Origin: Mya arenaria
Lineage: Eukaryota > Mollusca > Bivalvia > Myida > Myidae
DNA: 64,000 nt
Assembly (NCBI RefSeq): GCF_026914265.1
Contig: NC_069124.1
Span: 89,308,628 to 89,372,627 of the forward strand
Reading direction: 5' to 3'
The translations under genes and the position numbers were made by a program. Numbering within the stretch: the first letter of the stretch is position 1; each line of letters begins with the position of its first letter. Below the pieces are notes generated by a model, which saw only the letters and a program-made list of their open reading frames with translations, ran no database searches and was not told the origin of the DNA. Of the stretch, positions 1 to 10,131 are shown piece by piece.

Positions 1-2953
1 TGCCATGGAATATATTGTCTATAATATGTTTGCATTCAAACGATTGTCCTCGAAATATGACTTGAGTAGGTCGAGTTAAATCAATAGTATAGTTTGCATT
101 GGCTGGGAATATTAGACTTGCATGCATGAATTCAAGTGTATCAACGATATATTTTCCATCATCTGTTATTTGGTATCGAGAACAAACAAAATCGTCTGTT
201 ATTGTTTTAAGAGATTGTGTAAGTAATTGCATATGAATATCATTCAAAGGATGCTTGGTGAAGTTGAAATTTACCCCGGTCTTAAAAATGAACATTCCCT
301 GACGATTAAACTCTCGACAATAATCCATTCTTCTGGTAACAATCAAATCAGTAACGTCCTCGGATATGTATGTATTGAACACTGGTACGTTTTCCACGCA
401 CTTTTTAGCCAAACCCGTGAGTTCTTTTTTCAACTTGAGAGTTCTTGATTTTAGCATACCAGTTTCATATTGAATATTCCACAACCGTTCGAAAGCTTTT
501 ACTTGGGAGTGTGTGGCAAGTTCTGCGGAACTCTCCATCTGATGCTCAAACGTTGAAATAGGCTGAGGGATTTGTCGAAAAAGTAATTTGTTTGAAGAAT
601 TCTTATCTTTTGAATCTTGCATTTTTAGCTCTAATTCTGCCATTTTCATTTGAATCTTGAGCTTTTCGTTTTCGTCTTGTGTTTTGATTTGATGTAATTT
701 TATGTCTGCTAAAAGGTCTGCTTTGTATTTTTCAATCGTAAGTTTTTGTTCGGTGATTATTTCGGAGGATGCAATTTTCCTATCTTCCAACTCTTTGGTG
801 AATTTTTGTTTATTGAATTCTATAAATGCTGAATGCTCGTCTTTAAGTGTTTGTAAATTTGTCCTAAATGCAGTGTCTCGTTCTTTCAACTGACTTTCAT
901 GATCTTGTTTTTGTAGTTGCTGAAGTTGCGTAAACTGTTTATCTATGTTAGTGAGAGCAAATGTATGTTCAAATTTATGTTCTTGCATATCCCTTTGAAA
1001 GATTCTGTCTCTTTCCTTTTCTTCATGAACTTGCAAATCTTTTTGTCTCTGTCTTTCGGATTCGATTTCAGATTGAACTTTCATAACATTGAATTGATGA
1101 TCATGGTTTTTGAAAAGTGTCTCGGTACTGACTGCATTTTGAAGTTCAGTTTTCCATTTATCTAACTCGAGCTTACCGACACCTATCTCATGTTGAGAGT
1201 TTACGTTGTACGCTTGGCTTTTAGCTTTTATTTCCTCGATTTCGATAGCGGATTGTATCTGTTTAAGTTTAATGTCATGTTCCATCTGTAACTTTGTCAT
1301 TTCTAAACTATCATGTTGGCTTTGAGGATTTTGTTTTCCTTGCTGAAAATCTTGTTCTCTTAGATGGTGAAGCGACTGATTCAAATTTAAAAGTTCGTGC
1401 ATTTTTGCCAAGATTTCCTGCAACATTGTCTGCTGACCAACGATTTGTGACCTTTGTTCCTGCAGATCTTCATGATACGTTCGGCTTTGCTCAAGCTGAT
1501 GTGCTGTAGCTAAAACTCTCTGTTCAATGTTTTGCAGCTTTTGTAGTTCCCTATTGTATTGTGAAACAAACTGGTCAGATTCCAAAACTGACTTTACCAG
1601 TGTTTGCAGTTTTTCATCACTTGACACCCATGTCTCAGCGTTTGAGGTTTCAGTTCGTTTCTGAGATTTTTTTGTTGATCTATCCATCCAAACAGTATCA
1701 TCTGTTTGTATAGACACACTTTTTTTAGATTTTGTTTCATTAACAGTCGGGGCAGCAGTTGGGTTTATGTTTTCATTCCCATGTTTTGCCTGAGTAGATG
1801 TTGAAATAGTGTTTGTTTTGCACTGTGTTTTGCTATCGTACAGAGATTGTGATTGCAGAGATGCATCTAATGCAACGTTTTTGTTAGTTTCCTTATTTTG
1901 TACAGGTAGAGTACTTGGTACAAATCTAGGTGGTTTCTTCCTCACCTTTGTTTGCAACTTTTTACCATGTATAACTAATCTGCTTTGCTTTGGCTCGCTA
2001 GGTCTGTGTTTATCGTCTGAATCTGTACTGATTGGAAGTTTTCTCTTCTTTGCCAGAACCGGTTGTATCTGTGGGGTATGTTTTTTGTTATCTTCAACTG
2101 AAGGGGTGTCTTGAATCTCTATTGTTCTCACATTTGTCTCAGGTTTTGTCAATGTTATTTCAATTGGTTGTAATTTTGATTCGGTATTTTTTTCGCTTAA
2201 ATCAGAAGTATGGTGTAAATGTTGTTTGTGATCTTCATTTGTTTTGCTTTGCTTTGGCTCGCTAGGTCTGTGTTTATCGTCTGAATCTGTACTGATTAGA
2301 AGTTTTCTTTTCTTTGCCTGAACCGGTTGTATCTGTGGGGTGGGTATTTTGTTATCTTCAACTGAAGGAAGGTCTTGAATTTCAATTGTTTTTACCTTCG
2401 TCTCAGGTTTTTTCGATGTTATTTCATGAGATTGGTGTAAATATTGTTTGTTCTCTTCATTTATATCGTCATATGGTAGCGAAATCGGCGACTTTGGTTT
2501 TTCATATTCTATATGCATCTCATTCGGACCATTGTTCGTTTGAATTTTGACAGTATCTTTGCCTATTTCAGTGATTTGCTCTTCGGTCAATGTATCCTTT
2601 AGACTATCTTGAAAAAGTTTGTCAACTTCTAAACTTTCTGCTGGATCAGTTGCCAACAGGTTATCTGACAACTTACTGGTTTTGTTCTTTTCAAATTGAT
2701 GATTGACCCAATCTTTCGAATATTCTGCTGCGAGATGACGGAATGTTTCGTAGAATTCTGATTTTGAAACAAGTGATTTCTGTTCTGTTTGTGTCGATCG
2801 AGGTGATGTTGATAAACCAAAAGTGTGTTCTTTACTTAGAACAGGACACAATTCGTCATACAAAATAATAGCACTCTTGTCAATATCCTTTTCAGACGGT
2901 TGTTCGAGTTTATTCATGATATCAATAAATGTTTGAATTTTGTTTGAATTCAT
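1..2953 (-). CDS. Very long coiled-coil protein, partial (C-terminus beyond window)
   Basis: Reading the minus strand from the ATG at 2953, one frame stays open to the left edge, giving at least 984 codons with no stop. I checked the frame at several places (around 2290, 1690, 610 and 1-120) and it holds. The N-terminal ~230 residues are polar and Lys/Ser rich. They contain an internal duplication in which the segment KKRKL-ISTDSDDKHRPSEPK occurs twice, about 90 residues apart (DNA around 2254-2310 and 1984-2040). The middle third is a long Glu/Gln/Lys-rich heptad-like coiled coil with few prolines. The last ~180 visible residues are globular-looking, with Cys, Tyr and Trp. KKRKL could be a nuclear localisation signal. 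I do not recognise a family. It is adjacent to virus-like genes on the same strand, and its size and architecture would suit a structural or tegument-like protein, but that is inference. Confidence 0.8.
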   Translation of the reverse strand, partial: MNSNKIQTFIDIMNKLEQPSEKDIDKSAIILYDELCPVLSKEHTFGLSTSPRSTQTEQKSLVSKSEFYETFRHLAAEYSKDWVNHQFEKNKTSKLSDNLLATDPAESLEVDKLFQDSLKDTLTEEQITEIGKDTVKIQTNNGPNEMHIEYEKPKSPISLPYDDINEENKQYLHQSHEITSKKPETKVKTIEIQDLPSVEDNKIPTPQIQPVQAKKRKLLISTDSDDKHRPSEPKQSKTNEDHKQHLHHTSDLSEKNTESKLQPIEITLTKPETNVRTIEIQDTPSVEDNKKHTPQIQPVLAKKRKLPISTDSDDKHRPSEPKQSRLVIHGKKLQTKVRKKPPRFVPSTLPVQNKETNKNVALDASLQSQSLYDSKTQCKTNTISTSTQAKHGNENINPTAAPTVNETKSKKSVSIQTDDTVWMDRSTKKSQKRTETSNAETWVSSDEKLQTLVKSVLESDQFVSQYNRELQKLQNIEQRVLATAHQLEQSRTYHEDLQEQRSQIVGQQTMLQEILAKMHELLNLNQSLHHLREQDFQQGKQNPQSQHDSLEMTKLQMEHDIKLKQIQSAIEIEEIKAKSQAYNVNSQHEIGVGKLELDKWKTELQNAVSTETLFKNHDHQFNVMKVQSEIESERQRQKDLQVHEEKERDRIFQRDMQEHKFEHTFALTNIDKQFTQLQQLQKQDHESQLKERDTAFRTNLQTLKDEHSAFIEFNKQKFTKELEDRKIASSEIITEQKLTIEKYKADLLADIKLHQIKTQDENEKLKIQMKMAELELKMQDSKDKNSSNKLLFRQIPQPISTFEHQMESSAELATHSQVKAFERLWNIQYETGMLKSRTLKLKKELTGLAKKCVENVPVFNTYISEDVTDLIVTRRMDYCREFNRQGMFIFKTGVNFNFTKHPLNDIHMQLLTQSLKTITDDFVCSRYQITDDGKYIVDTLEFMHASLIFPANANYTIDLTRPTQVIFRGQSFECKHIIDNIFHG

Positions 2954-3080
2954 AATCTGGTATCGTAACTCAGTTTTTACAAATAAATATTCAATTCGAT
3001 AAAACTAAGCCCGTTGCTTGCTCATTCGTCGTATTGTCGGTAACGGTATGGGTTAAGACTTTAGTTCTGAAGTACTTGTA

Positions 3081-3352
3081 CTAGTAACAGCTTTTAACTT
3101 TTATCAGCTTTTTAACAGCAACCTCTATGGCAATTTGCATTCCGTAAGCTTTAGCGCAACTTTCTAGTGATTTTCTGACCAAAAAGAACGTTTTATCATA
3201 ANNNNNNNNNNNNNNNNNNNNNNNNNNNNNNNNNNNNNNNNNNNNNNNNNNNNNNNNNNNNNNNNNNNNNNNNNNNNNNNNNNNNNNNNNNNNNNNNNNN
3301 NGGATAGAGCAATTACAAATTCGTACTGTAAACCAGATCTGATTTCAGTCAT
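3081..3352 (-). CDS. Hypothetical protein interrupted by an assembly gap
   Basis: A minus-strand ATG at 3352 opens a frame beginning MTEIRSGLQYEFVIALS that runs into the block of Ns. On the far side of the gap a frame including YDKTFFLVRKSLESCAKAYG is open to a TAG at 3081-3083. The two parts may be one small protein. The true gap length is unknown, so the frame relation cannot be verified. No family is recognised. It sits between the long coiled-coil gene and the next hypothetical gene, all on the minus strand. Confidence 0.35.
3202..3301. other. Assembly gap (100 N)
   Basis: Exactly 100 undetermined bases. The round number suggests a scaffold gap of arbitrary length, so distances and reading frames across it are not reliable. 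Confidence 0.99.
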
Positions 3353-3397
3353 ATTTTATTGGTTTGAAAATCATTATGTCAACGAACACACATATAG

Positions 3398-3733
3398 TTA
3401 CATTTTAGGATCCATTGTGACACTCTCAGGATCATTTTTTATCAAAAGCATTGCCGTTTCATCAATAGTCCTGACATATTCTTTTACTGAATCGGTATAT
3501 ATCTCATAGCCATTATAGAAACTTGTGTTCTTTCCTTTCGTTCCCATTCGTATGATTTTTTCTCGCCCATACCGATCATGATCCCTTTTTACGAGATAAA
3601 TTTCAAGCATATGTAAAACGGTGTAACACTTAACTCCAAAATTAGTAGGTCTTTTTTCTTCATCGTATATCCAGGCATAAACTGTGGTATTATCGCGGCG
3701 GTATAACGTCAATAAAGTATGGTTTATCATCAT
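3398..3733 (-). CDS. Hypothetical protein, 111 aa
   Basis: Minus-strand ORF from a double ATG (MMINHTLLTLYRR...) to TAA. It is rich in Tyr, Arg, Lys and Asp, with no signal peptide, membrane segment or Cys cluster, and I do not recognise it. Its ATG overlaps the TGA of the small broken frame upstream (3730-3847) in an ATGA arrangement, typical of compact viral gene packing. It may be the C-terminal part of that upstream frame or a separate gene. Confidence 0.4.
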   Translation of the reverse strand: MMINHTLLTLYRRDNTTVYAWIYDEEKRPTNFGVKCYTVLHMLEIYLVKRDHDRYGREKIIRMGTKGKNTSFYNGYEIYTDSVKEYVRTIDETAMLLIKNDPESVTMDPKM

Positions 3734-3847
3734 GTTTTGTCGAGTAAACGATCTGATAATTGTTTCATTGTTTCTTCAATATCCAACGTGTTCGTCTTTC
3801 TAATGACAATTGAGAGGAATTATATTATCGTACATCAAATCAGCCAT
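3730..3847 (-). pseudogene. Short frameshifted ORF
   Basis: An ATG at 3847 gives MADLMYDNIIPL... and stops after 15 residues at about 3800. A different minus-strand frame is open across the same point (SIVIRKTNTLDIEETMKQLS) and ends at the TGA at 3730-3732. The pair looks like one ~38-residue product with a single indel. Very short, so low confidence. Confidence 0.25.
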
Positions 3848-3875
3848 AATTATAGTTTCTTTAAATGTTAACCAT

Positions 3876-4650
3876 TTAACGTTGCATATTCATATAGTAT
3901 TTTTTAACCATTGATGTTCGCAACACATTCGGTAAAGTCGGTCGTTTAGTATGGTCGGGTTCTAAGCAATATTTGATGAAATCTTTCGCGTCATCCGAGA
4001 GAAGATTGAAGTTACTTTTTGATTCGAACGACAGACCCGGCTTGTAAGATTTCCAGGGTACATCTCCGAGCAGAGTAGAATATGTCAAAATCCCAAATGT
4101 CCATACAATGCTTTTCATTGGATAACATTTACCTTTCAAGCATTCCGGTGCTAGATATGCATTGTTCCTTCGTTACTACATTCAACCCATTCTTGAGAAG
4201 TTTGCACACAAATCCCATATCACAAAGTTCAATTTCCATGGTATGTGAGGATCAACCAAAATGTTTTCTTCCTTAAGATCCATTTGAATCAATCCGACTC
4301 TGCTCTGCATATTGTACAGAATATCAAGAATGTTCGAAGGATGTCTTTGCATTTGTTCTCCTCTGGTTCGTGCTTTACAAGAAAGTCAAACAGATCTGTA
4401 GGTTTCCTTTCAAAAACCATGTAGTATACCCAGAGTCTCTGGAAGTGGGTTCACATGTGTAATGGAAATCGAGCATTTTGTTTATCCCCCGAAGACGTTG
4501 TAATCTAATGTTATTAACGATTTCTCTCGGAACATGACTCAGTGTTTTGTCCCATTTTGCAATCTTTACCACCAGTTCACGGTCATTAATCCTTGTTGTG
4601 TCGAGTATATATCCCCATTGCCACCAGATATTATTTTGGACCTAGTGGAT
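3876..4650 (-). pseudogene. Decayed Ser/Thr protein kinase, paralogue of the kinase at 12602
   Basis: Kinase subdomains appear in order on the minus strand but in changing frames. They are a glycine-loop remnant SGGNGDIY (about 4630), VVKIAKWD with the ATP-binding Lys (about 4570), a catalytic loop QMDLKEENILVD (about 4290-4260, His replaced by Gln), CDMGF in the DFG position (about 4220), an APE-like APECLKGK, and an intact C-lobe WTFGILTYSTLLGDVPW...LEPDHTKRPTL (4139-3876). At least three frame changes separate these blocks. The C-lobe is clearly related to the intact kinase at 12602-13390 (VWSLGIMAYEMLHDDVPWESY). This is a dead duplicate, or a copy damaged by assembly errors; the number of breaks favours decay. 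Confidence 0.8.
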
Positions 4651-4781
4651 ATCTATTAAGAAAATACGACATGATTACATCAAAATACTATAATTTGATT
4701 CGGTGATGAACAATATATAATTGTTAGCAATTTTATTTTTTTCATTAGAATTATTTATTGGCGACAATTTACTTGTAGTGT

Positions 4782-5518
4782 GTTGTAAATGCTTAGTCTC
4801 AAAACACATTTAGCAATCTCTCAGTTTTGATTTACAAATGACAGAGCAGTACACTAACAATGTGCTTAAAATTATGATTTATTTGACAACTTTTCAAATT
4901 TTTCAAAATTTTTGACTTTGGATTTCACCATAACGCATTCGTTTTTTAGCTATATACTTACCAAAGCGCATTTGCGTTTAAGCGATGTAGTTTTTTCACG
5001 CTGATACCCCCCTTATGGAAACATTTTTTTTTACATTGAATTTAGAACGATTTAGTTGAATCTCAAATTAAGCACACAAAGTGACGATGTACAAATATTT
5101 TGGGGTGACGAGATTTTGGCTCGCTCGCCCGACCAAACTAAAAGACTTATAGATATACTTTAAGTCTTTCAGTTGGGCTGGGCGAGGTAACCAAAAAGCT
5201 CGTCACCCTAAATTATTTGTACATCGTCACCTGGTTTGCTTAAATTTGTGAGTCGATTTGTTATAAAAAGAGTAAAATGTATGATAAGATGCTTAGCATC
5301 TTCAAATAATTTGACATTCATCTTTTGGTTTGACAAATAATAAGAGTGAAATGTATGATAAACGGCTTAACATCTGTAAATAATTTGACATTCATTTTGG
5401 TTTGGCAAATAATAGAGTGAAATGTATGATAAACGGCTTAACATCTGTAAATAATTTGACATTCATCTTTTGGTTTGACAAATAATAGAGTGAAATGTAT
5501 GTCAAATGCTAAATGTCA
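4782..5518. repeat. Dispersed repeat R1, copy 1 (upstream of polymerase)
   Basis: About 740 bp, closely matching copies at 23803-24500 and 25557-26300. It begins near GTTGTAAATGCTTAGTCTC and has an AT-rich left part with CTCTCAGTTTTGATTTACAA. A perfect-ended 150-bp palindrome lies at 5081-5230, and three to four ~73-bp iterated units lie at 5275-5515 (TTTGACATTCATCTTTTGG core). It ends about 70 bp before the polymerase ATG. Candidate functions are a viral replication origin/regulatory block or a non-autonomous mobile element; sequence alone does not decide. Confidence 0.9.
5081..5230. repeat. 150-bp palindrome with AT-rich centre (R1 copy 1)
   Basis: Outer arms GTGACGATGTACAAAT and ATTTGTACATCGTCAC are exact inverted repeats at the two ends. 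Inner arms (CTCGCCCGACC.../...GCTGGGCGAG) and AAAGACTT...AAGTCTTT continue the pairing towards an AT-rich core, TATAGATATACT. Herpesvirus-type origins are palindromes with AT-rich centres, which is why this is noted. Confidence 0.9.
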
Positions 5519-5523
5519 ATAAA

Positions 5524-5536
5524 CAATTATAATGAG
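5524..5536 (+). promoter_or_regulatory. TATA-like box of polymerase gene
   Basis: CAATTATAATGAG lies about 55-58 bp before the ATG at 5585, matching the TATA-to-ATG distance of several other genes in the window. Confidence 0.45.
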
Positions 5537-5584
5537 CTAATAATTTGTTCATGAAACTTGATAAAATGTAAGCGCTATAAATTT

Positions 5585-8500
5585 ATGTTTGTATATGACG
5601 GTGGAATGGATATATTTTATGTACACGATATCACATCAGCTAACGTAAAAAATAAGGAGATCGCTAGCTATATTTCCAAGAACAAGATTGATACCAGTGA
5701 TATTTCAAGCGATGTTGTTTCACATATCATTGAAAACCCCGACAAGTCTACAGAAGTTATATTCATACAATGTTACAAGTACTCGGGCGAGGGTAAAGTT
5801 TTGCAAGATCAAAAGTATCTAGTCAGTGTGATCGGTGAAAAATACACTCATTATGTGGAAGATAAAAACGGGAAATTCGTTTACTCAATACCGTCAGCAA
5901 ATGAATACGATTTCAAGCAATGTGGCTTTAAACAGAGGCGTTTTACACAAGAAGCGTATTTTTCTGAACGCGAGAGCAGTAAACGAGTCGACGAACTGTA
6001 TACACGTGGTGAAACCGTGTATGGAAATTCTCATAAATTTGTAAATGAGTTTTGTTACAACTTATACGAGGAATATTTGGAGCAGCTGGACTTCAAAGGA
6101 AGACTGTTTGACATGGCATCTCTTCGGTCGAAAAGCAATTGCTATGAAATGCCACTTTTTATGAATTCTACTTTTATTGAGAGTGAATTTGTTTTTTTCG
6201 GTCGTGCAGAAGAGATAACGATTATCGATGATTCGTCAGTAAGTGACTTTTTCTACGCACACAAAACACTGTCATTTGATATTGAAACGGTTTTGATTGA
6301 CGAACATTCAAAAAAGATCATGGATAAAATCATTCAAATAAGTGTGATATTCCAAGAAGGAGAATCGATCAAAAGATGTATAGGAATAACGATCGGTAAT
6401 GTGATCCAGGATTCGAACTATTATAATTTTGATGAAATTCTTAGGTTTTTCTCAAATGTGGAGATGCCGGTGTCTGAGGTGTATTGCGTCAGCTCAGAAA
6501 ATGAACTGATCTTAAAGTTCATTGAAATTATACAAGAAGTAAACCCCGATTACTTGTGCGGGTATAATATCGTAGGCTATGATTTACCGATCCTCTTTCA
6601 AGCTTCAGATAGGCACAAGATTGATTTATTTGACGAGCTTTCCAGTTTCATACATTGGACATACGATAAGAAATCGGTAAAAGATGTTCTTAGCGATATT
6701 CAGAAAAATACGACAGCACAATGCTCTTCTGCGATGGAAAACAATCAACTTTTCCAATTGAGTTTGAACCTTTTTCCTGGCATGTTTTAAACGATTTATT
6801 TCGATGTCACAAAGGTGAAAAACTTGATGAGTTGGCAAAGAGTGAATTGGGTATGGGAAAGGAAGATGTCTGTCATTCCGAAATAGCCAGTTATTTCTAC
6901 GATAGCGTAAACAGTCGAAGTAAATTGTTAAGATACAATTTTAAAGATTCGTTATTATGTGGGGCGTTACTCAACACCAGTGACAACTTTTCTTCCTACA
7001 AGTTTTTCATTGCTGCTTCATATAATACCAAGATTCCACAGTCCGAATTTTTCGATATGAAGAAAACGCCACTTTTGACTCCAATGTTCTACTACGCTTA
7101 TAAACGACACGGTATGTTACAGGACATGAAAATCAAGCCAAAATGGAAAAACGATCAGATTGTGATAAGAGAGCTTCTCATGTACTTCATATTTGAAGAC
7201 AAAAGTGTACGACATCCAAAGACATATGAGATCATAGATAAATTTGATTCGGGAGAAATCAAAACCAAAACAGCAAACACGCAATTTGATTTCCACCAAA
7301 AGCTGGATTCTTGCCAAAGGTTAGATCTCTTTGAAGCGATCGACGTCTTGAAGCGACAATTTGAGGTGGTGAAACAAAAGAACAAAAAGCATGGCAAAAC
7401 TTGTTATACTCTGACCCACTTGTTGCTTTACATTCGATATTTGAATGAACCGGTGGAATACTCTTATGATATCAGCTCTATCATTCAAGATTACTACAAA
7501 GTGAAAAAACTTGGAAGGTATGCACCGGTAGATGTTTCTAAGAGGGTCCCGAAAAGAAAGAATATCATGCAAAAGGAAAATGAGCTCACATTTTGTCTCG
7601 AGCATTTCATTTCCTATCTGGTTGGAAGAAATATTTCCTCGACACATACAATACATCAGTTGGCATTAGATTTTGTGAAAAAAGAACTGAAAAATACTAG
7701 ATTAAAGGATGAAATAGCTCCCTTTGGAGTATATCTCAATGGGGGAATGAGTGATACATTGCAAAGAGAATTGAGATCTCTACTAACTAACTTGCGAGAT
7801 GGAGTGGAGACGAGACGGTTTCGAGACAGATCAGCCCCAGAAACATTTTGTGAGGAATGTTTGGGTATTATCAGCAAAAACTTTTTGTTAAAATTTGATG
7901 ATATCAAAAGCCAATATGACGGAGCATTTGTCTACCTGCCAAACCCTGGAGTGGAATTAGAAAAGCCTGTGGCATGTTTGGACTTTTCTTCTATGTACCC
8001 TTCGATTGGCATCTGTTATAATGTAGGTCAAGAAACGATGCTTTCGAAAGCAACCATTTTAAAAAACGGATTGCAGCCTGGTGACGACTATGAAACAGTA
8101 AACATATTTTCACGAGACGATTACAAAGCCGTAGACATTAAAAGTATTTCTAATGGGGAAGCTTCAAGAAATTTTGTCAATTTCATGACGCCTAAACATG
8201 CAAAATCTATACTCTGTCAGGTTTGGAAAGATCTTCTCACAAAACGGATGTACTATAAGAGTAAAATTGGGACATTCGCCAAAGAGGAGGACAACAAACG
8301 AGTGAAAGAAATCAGCGACACATACAAAATTATTGCTAATTCACTTTACGGTCTTTTTCCAAACATGGGACATTGGAAAATTAGTGCCGCTGTCACTTCT
8401 GTAGGCCGCCAACATATTCAGAGTGTGGCTGCAGACATAAACAAAACTCACAGAAGCACAACTGTCTACGGAGATACTGATTCTGTCATGTTTCATTTTA

Positions 8501-9513
8501 ATTATTCATCCCAAGAGCTTTGTAACATGTACCAAAGTGGCGAATTGCATTCTCTTGGTTGGATCAAGGAGGGAGACAATGAAGAAATAAACAAATATTC
8601 TGCAGATCATTACAAGCAGGGATGCATAATTACAGCTGCTATTTCAAAGCACATAGCGCATAAATTGAACCAGAGTTTTGTGGAAGAACCTGATAAAGCA
8701 ATTTACAAACCACCTAGTAAGCTTGAGCACGAAAAGGTGATGTTGCCATTTGCTATATACCAGCAAAAGCATTACTTTGCTAGAATAATGGATACAACTG
8801 TAGAGAAAGAGTCATTCATAACGAAGGGTCTCGAGTACAAAAAACGGACGGTCTTGCAAGCAACTTACGAAGTCGAGAGTATGATGTTCAAAGATCTCTT
8901 ACATCGAAATCCATGTACATGGAACACTTACAAACTCTGTCACGAAATAATATCGGATCTTATTACAGGAAAGATTGACTTAAACAAAATATCTTCTCGC
9001 AAGAAGATAACAGTTACCGGTTACAAACTCGAGAGTGATAAGAAAGACGCGGGTGTTCAGTTATTCAAGCGTATGAAGGCCAGAGGAGAAATTGTAGAGA
9101 CGGGAGGTTTGGAAAAGATCAGTTTACGAGTCGTAAAAGTAGAAAACCATGAGGATAAATCGAGGGTCAAGTACGAAACAATAGAGTTTCTTCAGAAAAA
9201 GCAACGTCTCGGGGAAGACCTTCAACTGAACAAAAAAGAAATTTCAAAACAGATCCTAAACGAAGTCATCAAAATCATGAAAGTCCTTCATCCGACGCAA
9301 ACATTTGCCGAATTTCAAAATTTGAGGCATTTAAAAATTTCAGCTCAGCTACCGAGTTCAGAAATGTTTTCTAATTTCAAACGACCAGAGGAAGACAAAA
9401 AGAAGCATTTACCAATTATACAAAATAGAAAGGTTACAATGAATGATACACTCCTCAATCACTTTGACGTTGCTGCTAAGTTGAAGGGTAGGAAAGAAAA
9501 GGAGACTCTTTGA
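5585..9513 (+). CDS. Family B DNA polymerase (herpes/delta type), split by one frameshift
   Basis: About 1,309 codons, DNA-templated DNA synthesis with proofreading. I take the ATG at 5585; the frame is closed by TGA at 5552, and TTG at 5558 is not a likely eukaryotic start. Visible motifs are Exo I SFDIET (about 6275), Exo II CGYNIVGYDLP (about 6555), Exo III region RYNFKDSLL (about 6930), motif A DFSSMYPSI (7981), motif B KIIANSLYGLF (about 8326), motif C YGDTDS (about 8467) and the KLEHEK...KHYF thumb-side segment (about 8725). The exonuclease half ends at 6790 and the polymerase half is in the -1 frame, so there is a net one-base loss somewhere near 6650-6720. An A5 run at 6704-6708 is a likely site (assembly error, real decay or, less likely, frameshifting). 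Both halves are otherwise stop-free. Motif spacing and length fit viral replicative polymerases, not the protein-primed Polinton type. TTATAAT lies about 58 bp before the ATG, and AATAAA follows at about 9612. Confidence 0.93.
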
Positions 9514-9618
9514 AAGGCCAGTCGAAACAAAAAAAGTTAAAACAGACCGTGCTGCAGTTCTCTAGCTTGTAAATTCTAATATTTGTTGACAACGTGATTG
9601 TATTTATGAACAATAAAA

Positions 9619-10071
9619 ATGATTATAGCACTGTTTGTGATTTCGGTTTTCATTCAACTTTCATTTGGTGGGAATTGCATCTGTTCGTTATATTGTAGTG
9701 AAGAAAATACAGTCGGTTTTGAATACAATGGACGTTGCTACTACATGCGTCATAAAATAGACCTAGCTGACTATAGATCTTCACCAGTTACTGAATTTCG
9801 CAATGAAACTGTATTACACTTATTCCAAATAGCTGCTGGGGAGTTCCGAGATAAATTTAATGTTAGTGTTGTATCGGTTCACTTTAAGAAGATGCAAAGA
9901 CTAGGGGTACTGGGAAAACACTTTTATTTACCTTCTTATGACTTAAACCTTGTTCGATCTGCTGCAATAGATCTGCAGTCTAAAATCATATTTGATGAAT
10001 ATCCATATGTTGGCGTATTGACTTCGTATTCAAAATTCTACCACACTAATCGGTTCTTTAGATTAACATAA
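9619..10071 (+). CDS. Predicted secreted protein, 150 aa
   Basis: The ATG at 9619 opens with a clear signal peptide (MIIALFVISVFIQLSFGG), followed by a Cys-rich stretch, NCICSLYC, and a fifth Cys in GRCYY. Two N-glycosylation sequons (NET, NVS) follow in the mature part. There is no C-terminal membrane anchor, so a secreted or lumenal product is expected. No family is recognised; GRCYYM is only faintly C-type-lectin-like. It lies about 105 bp after the polymerase stop on the same strand. Confidence 0.65.
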   Translation: MIIALFVISVFIQLSFGGNCICSLYCSEENTVGFEYNGRCYYMRHKIDLADYRSSPVTEFRNETVLHLFQIAAGEFRDKFNVSVVSVHFKKMQRLGVLGKHFYLPSYDLNLVRSAAIDLQSKIIFDEYPYVGVLTSYSKFYHTNRFFRLT

Positions 10072-10131
10072 TTCAATAACGAATCTGAAATAAGAAGTAA
10101 TTAATTTCATATTTTTCATCAGTTAACAGGT

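Noticed and set aside
227-2550. Several + strand frames of 60-100 codons
   Set aside because: They are antisense shadows of the long minus-strand coiled-coil gene; hydrophobic, Cys/Phe/Leu-rich translation is what reversed Glu/Lys codons give.
5585-9513. Polinton/Maverick element as source of the polymerase
   Set aside because: Motifs, length and the exonuclease arrangement fit RNA-primed replicative PolB, and no integrase, packaging ATPase, protease or jelly-roll capsid gene is nearby.
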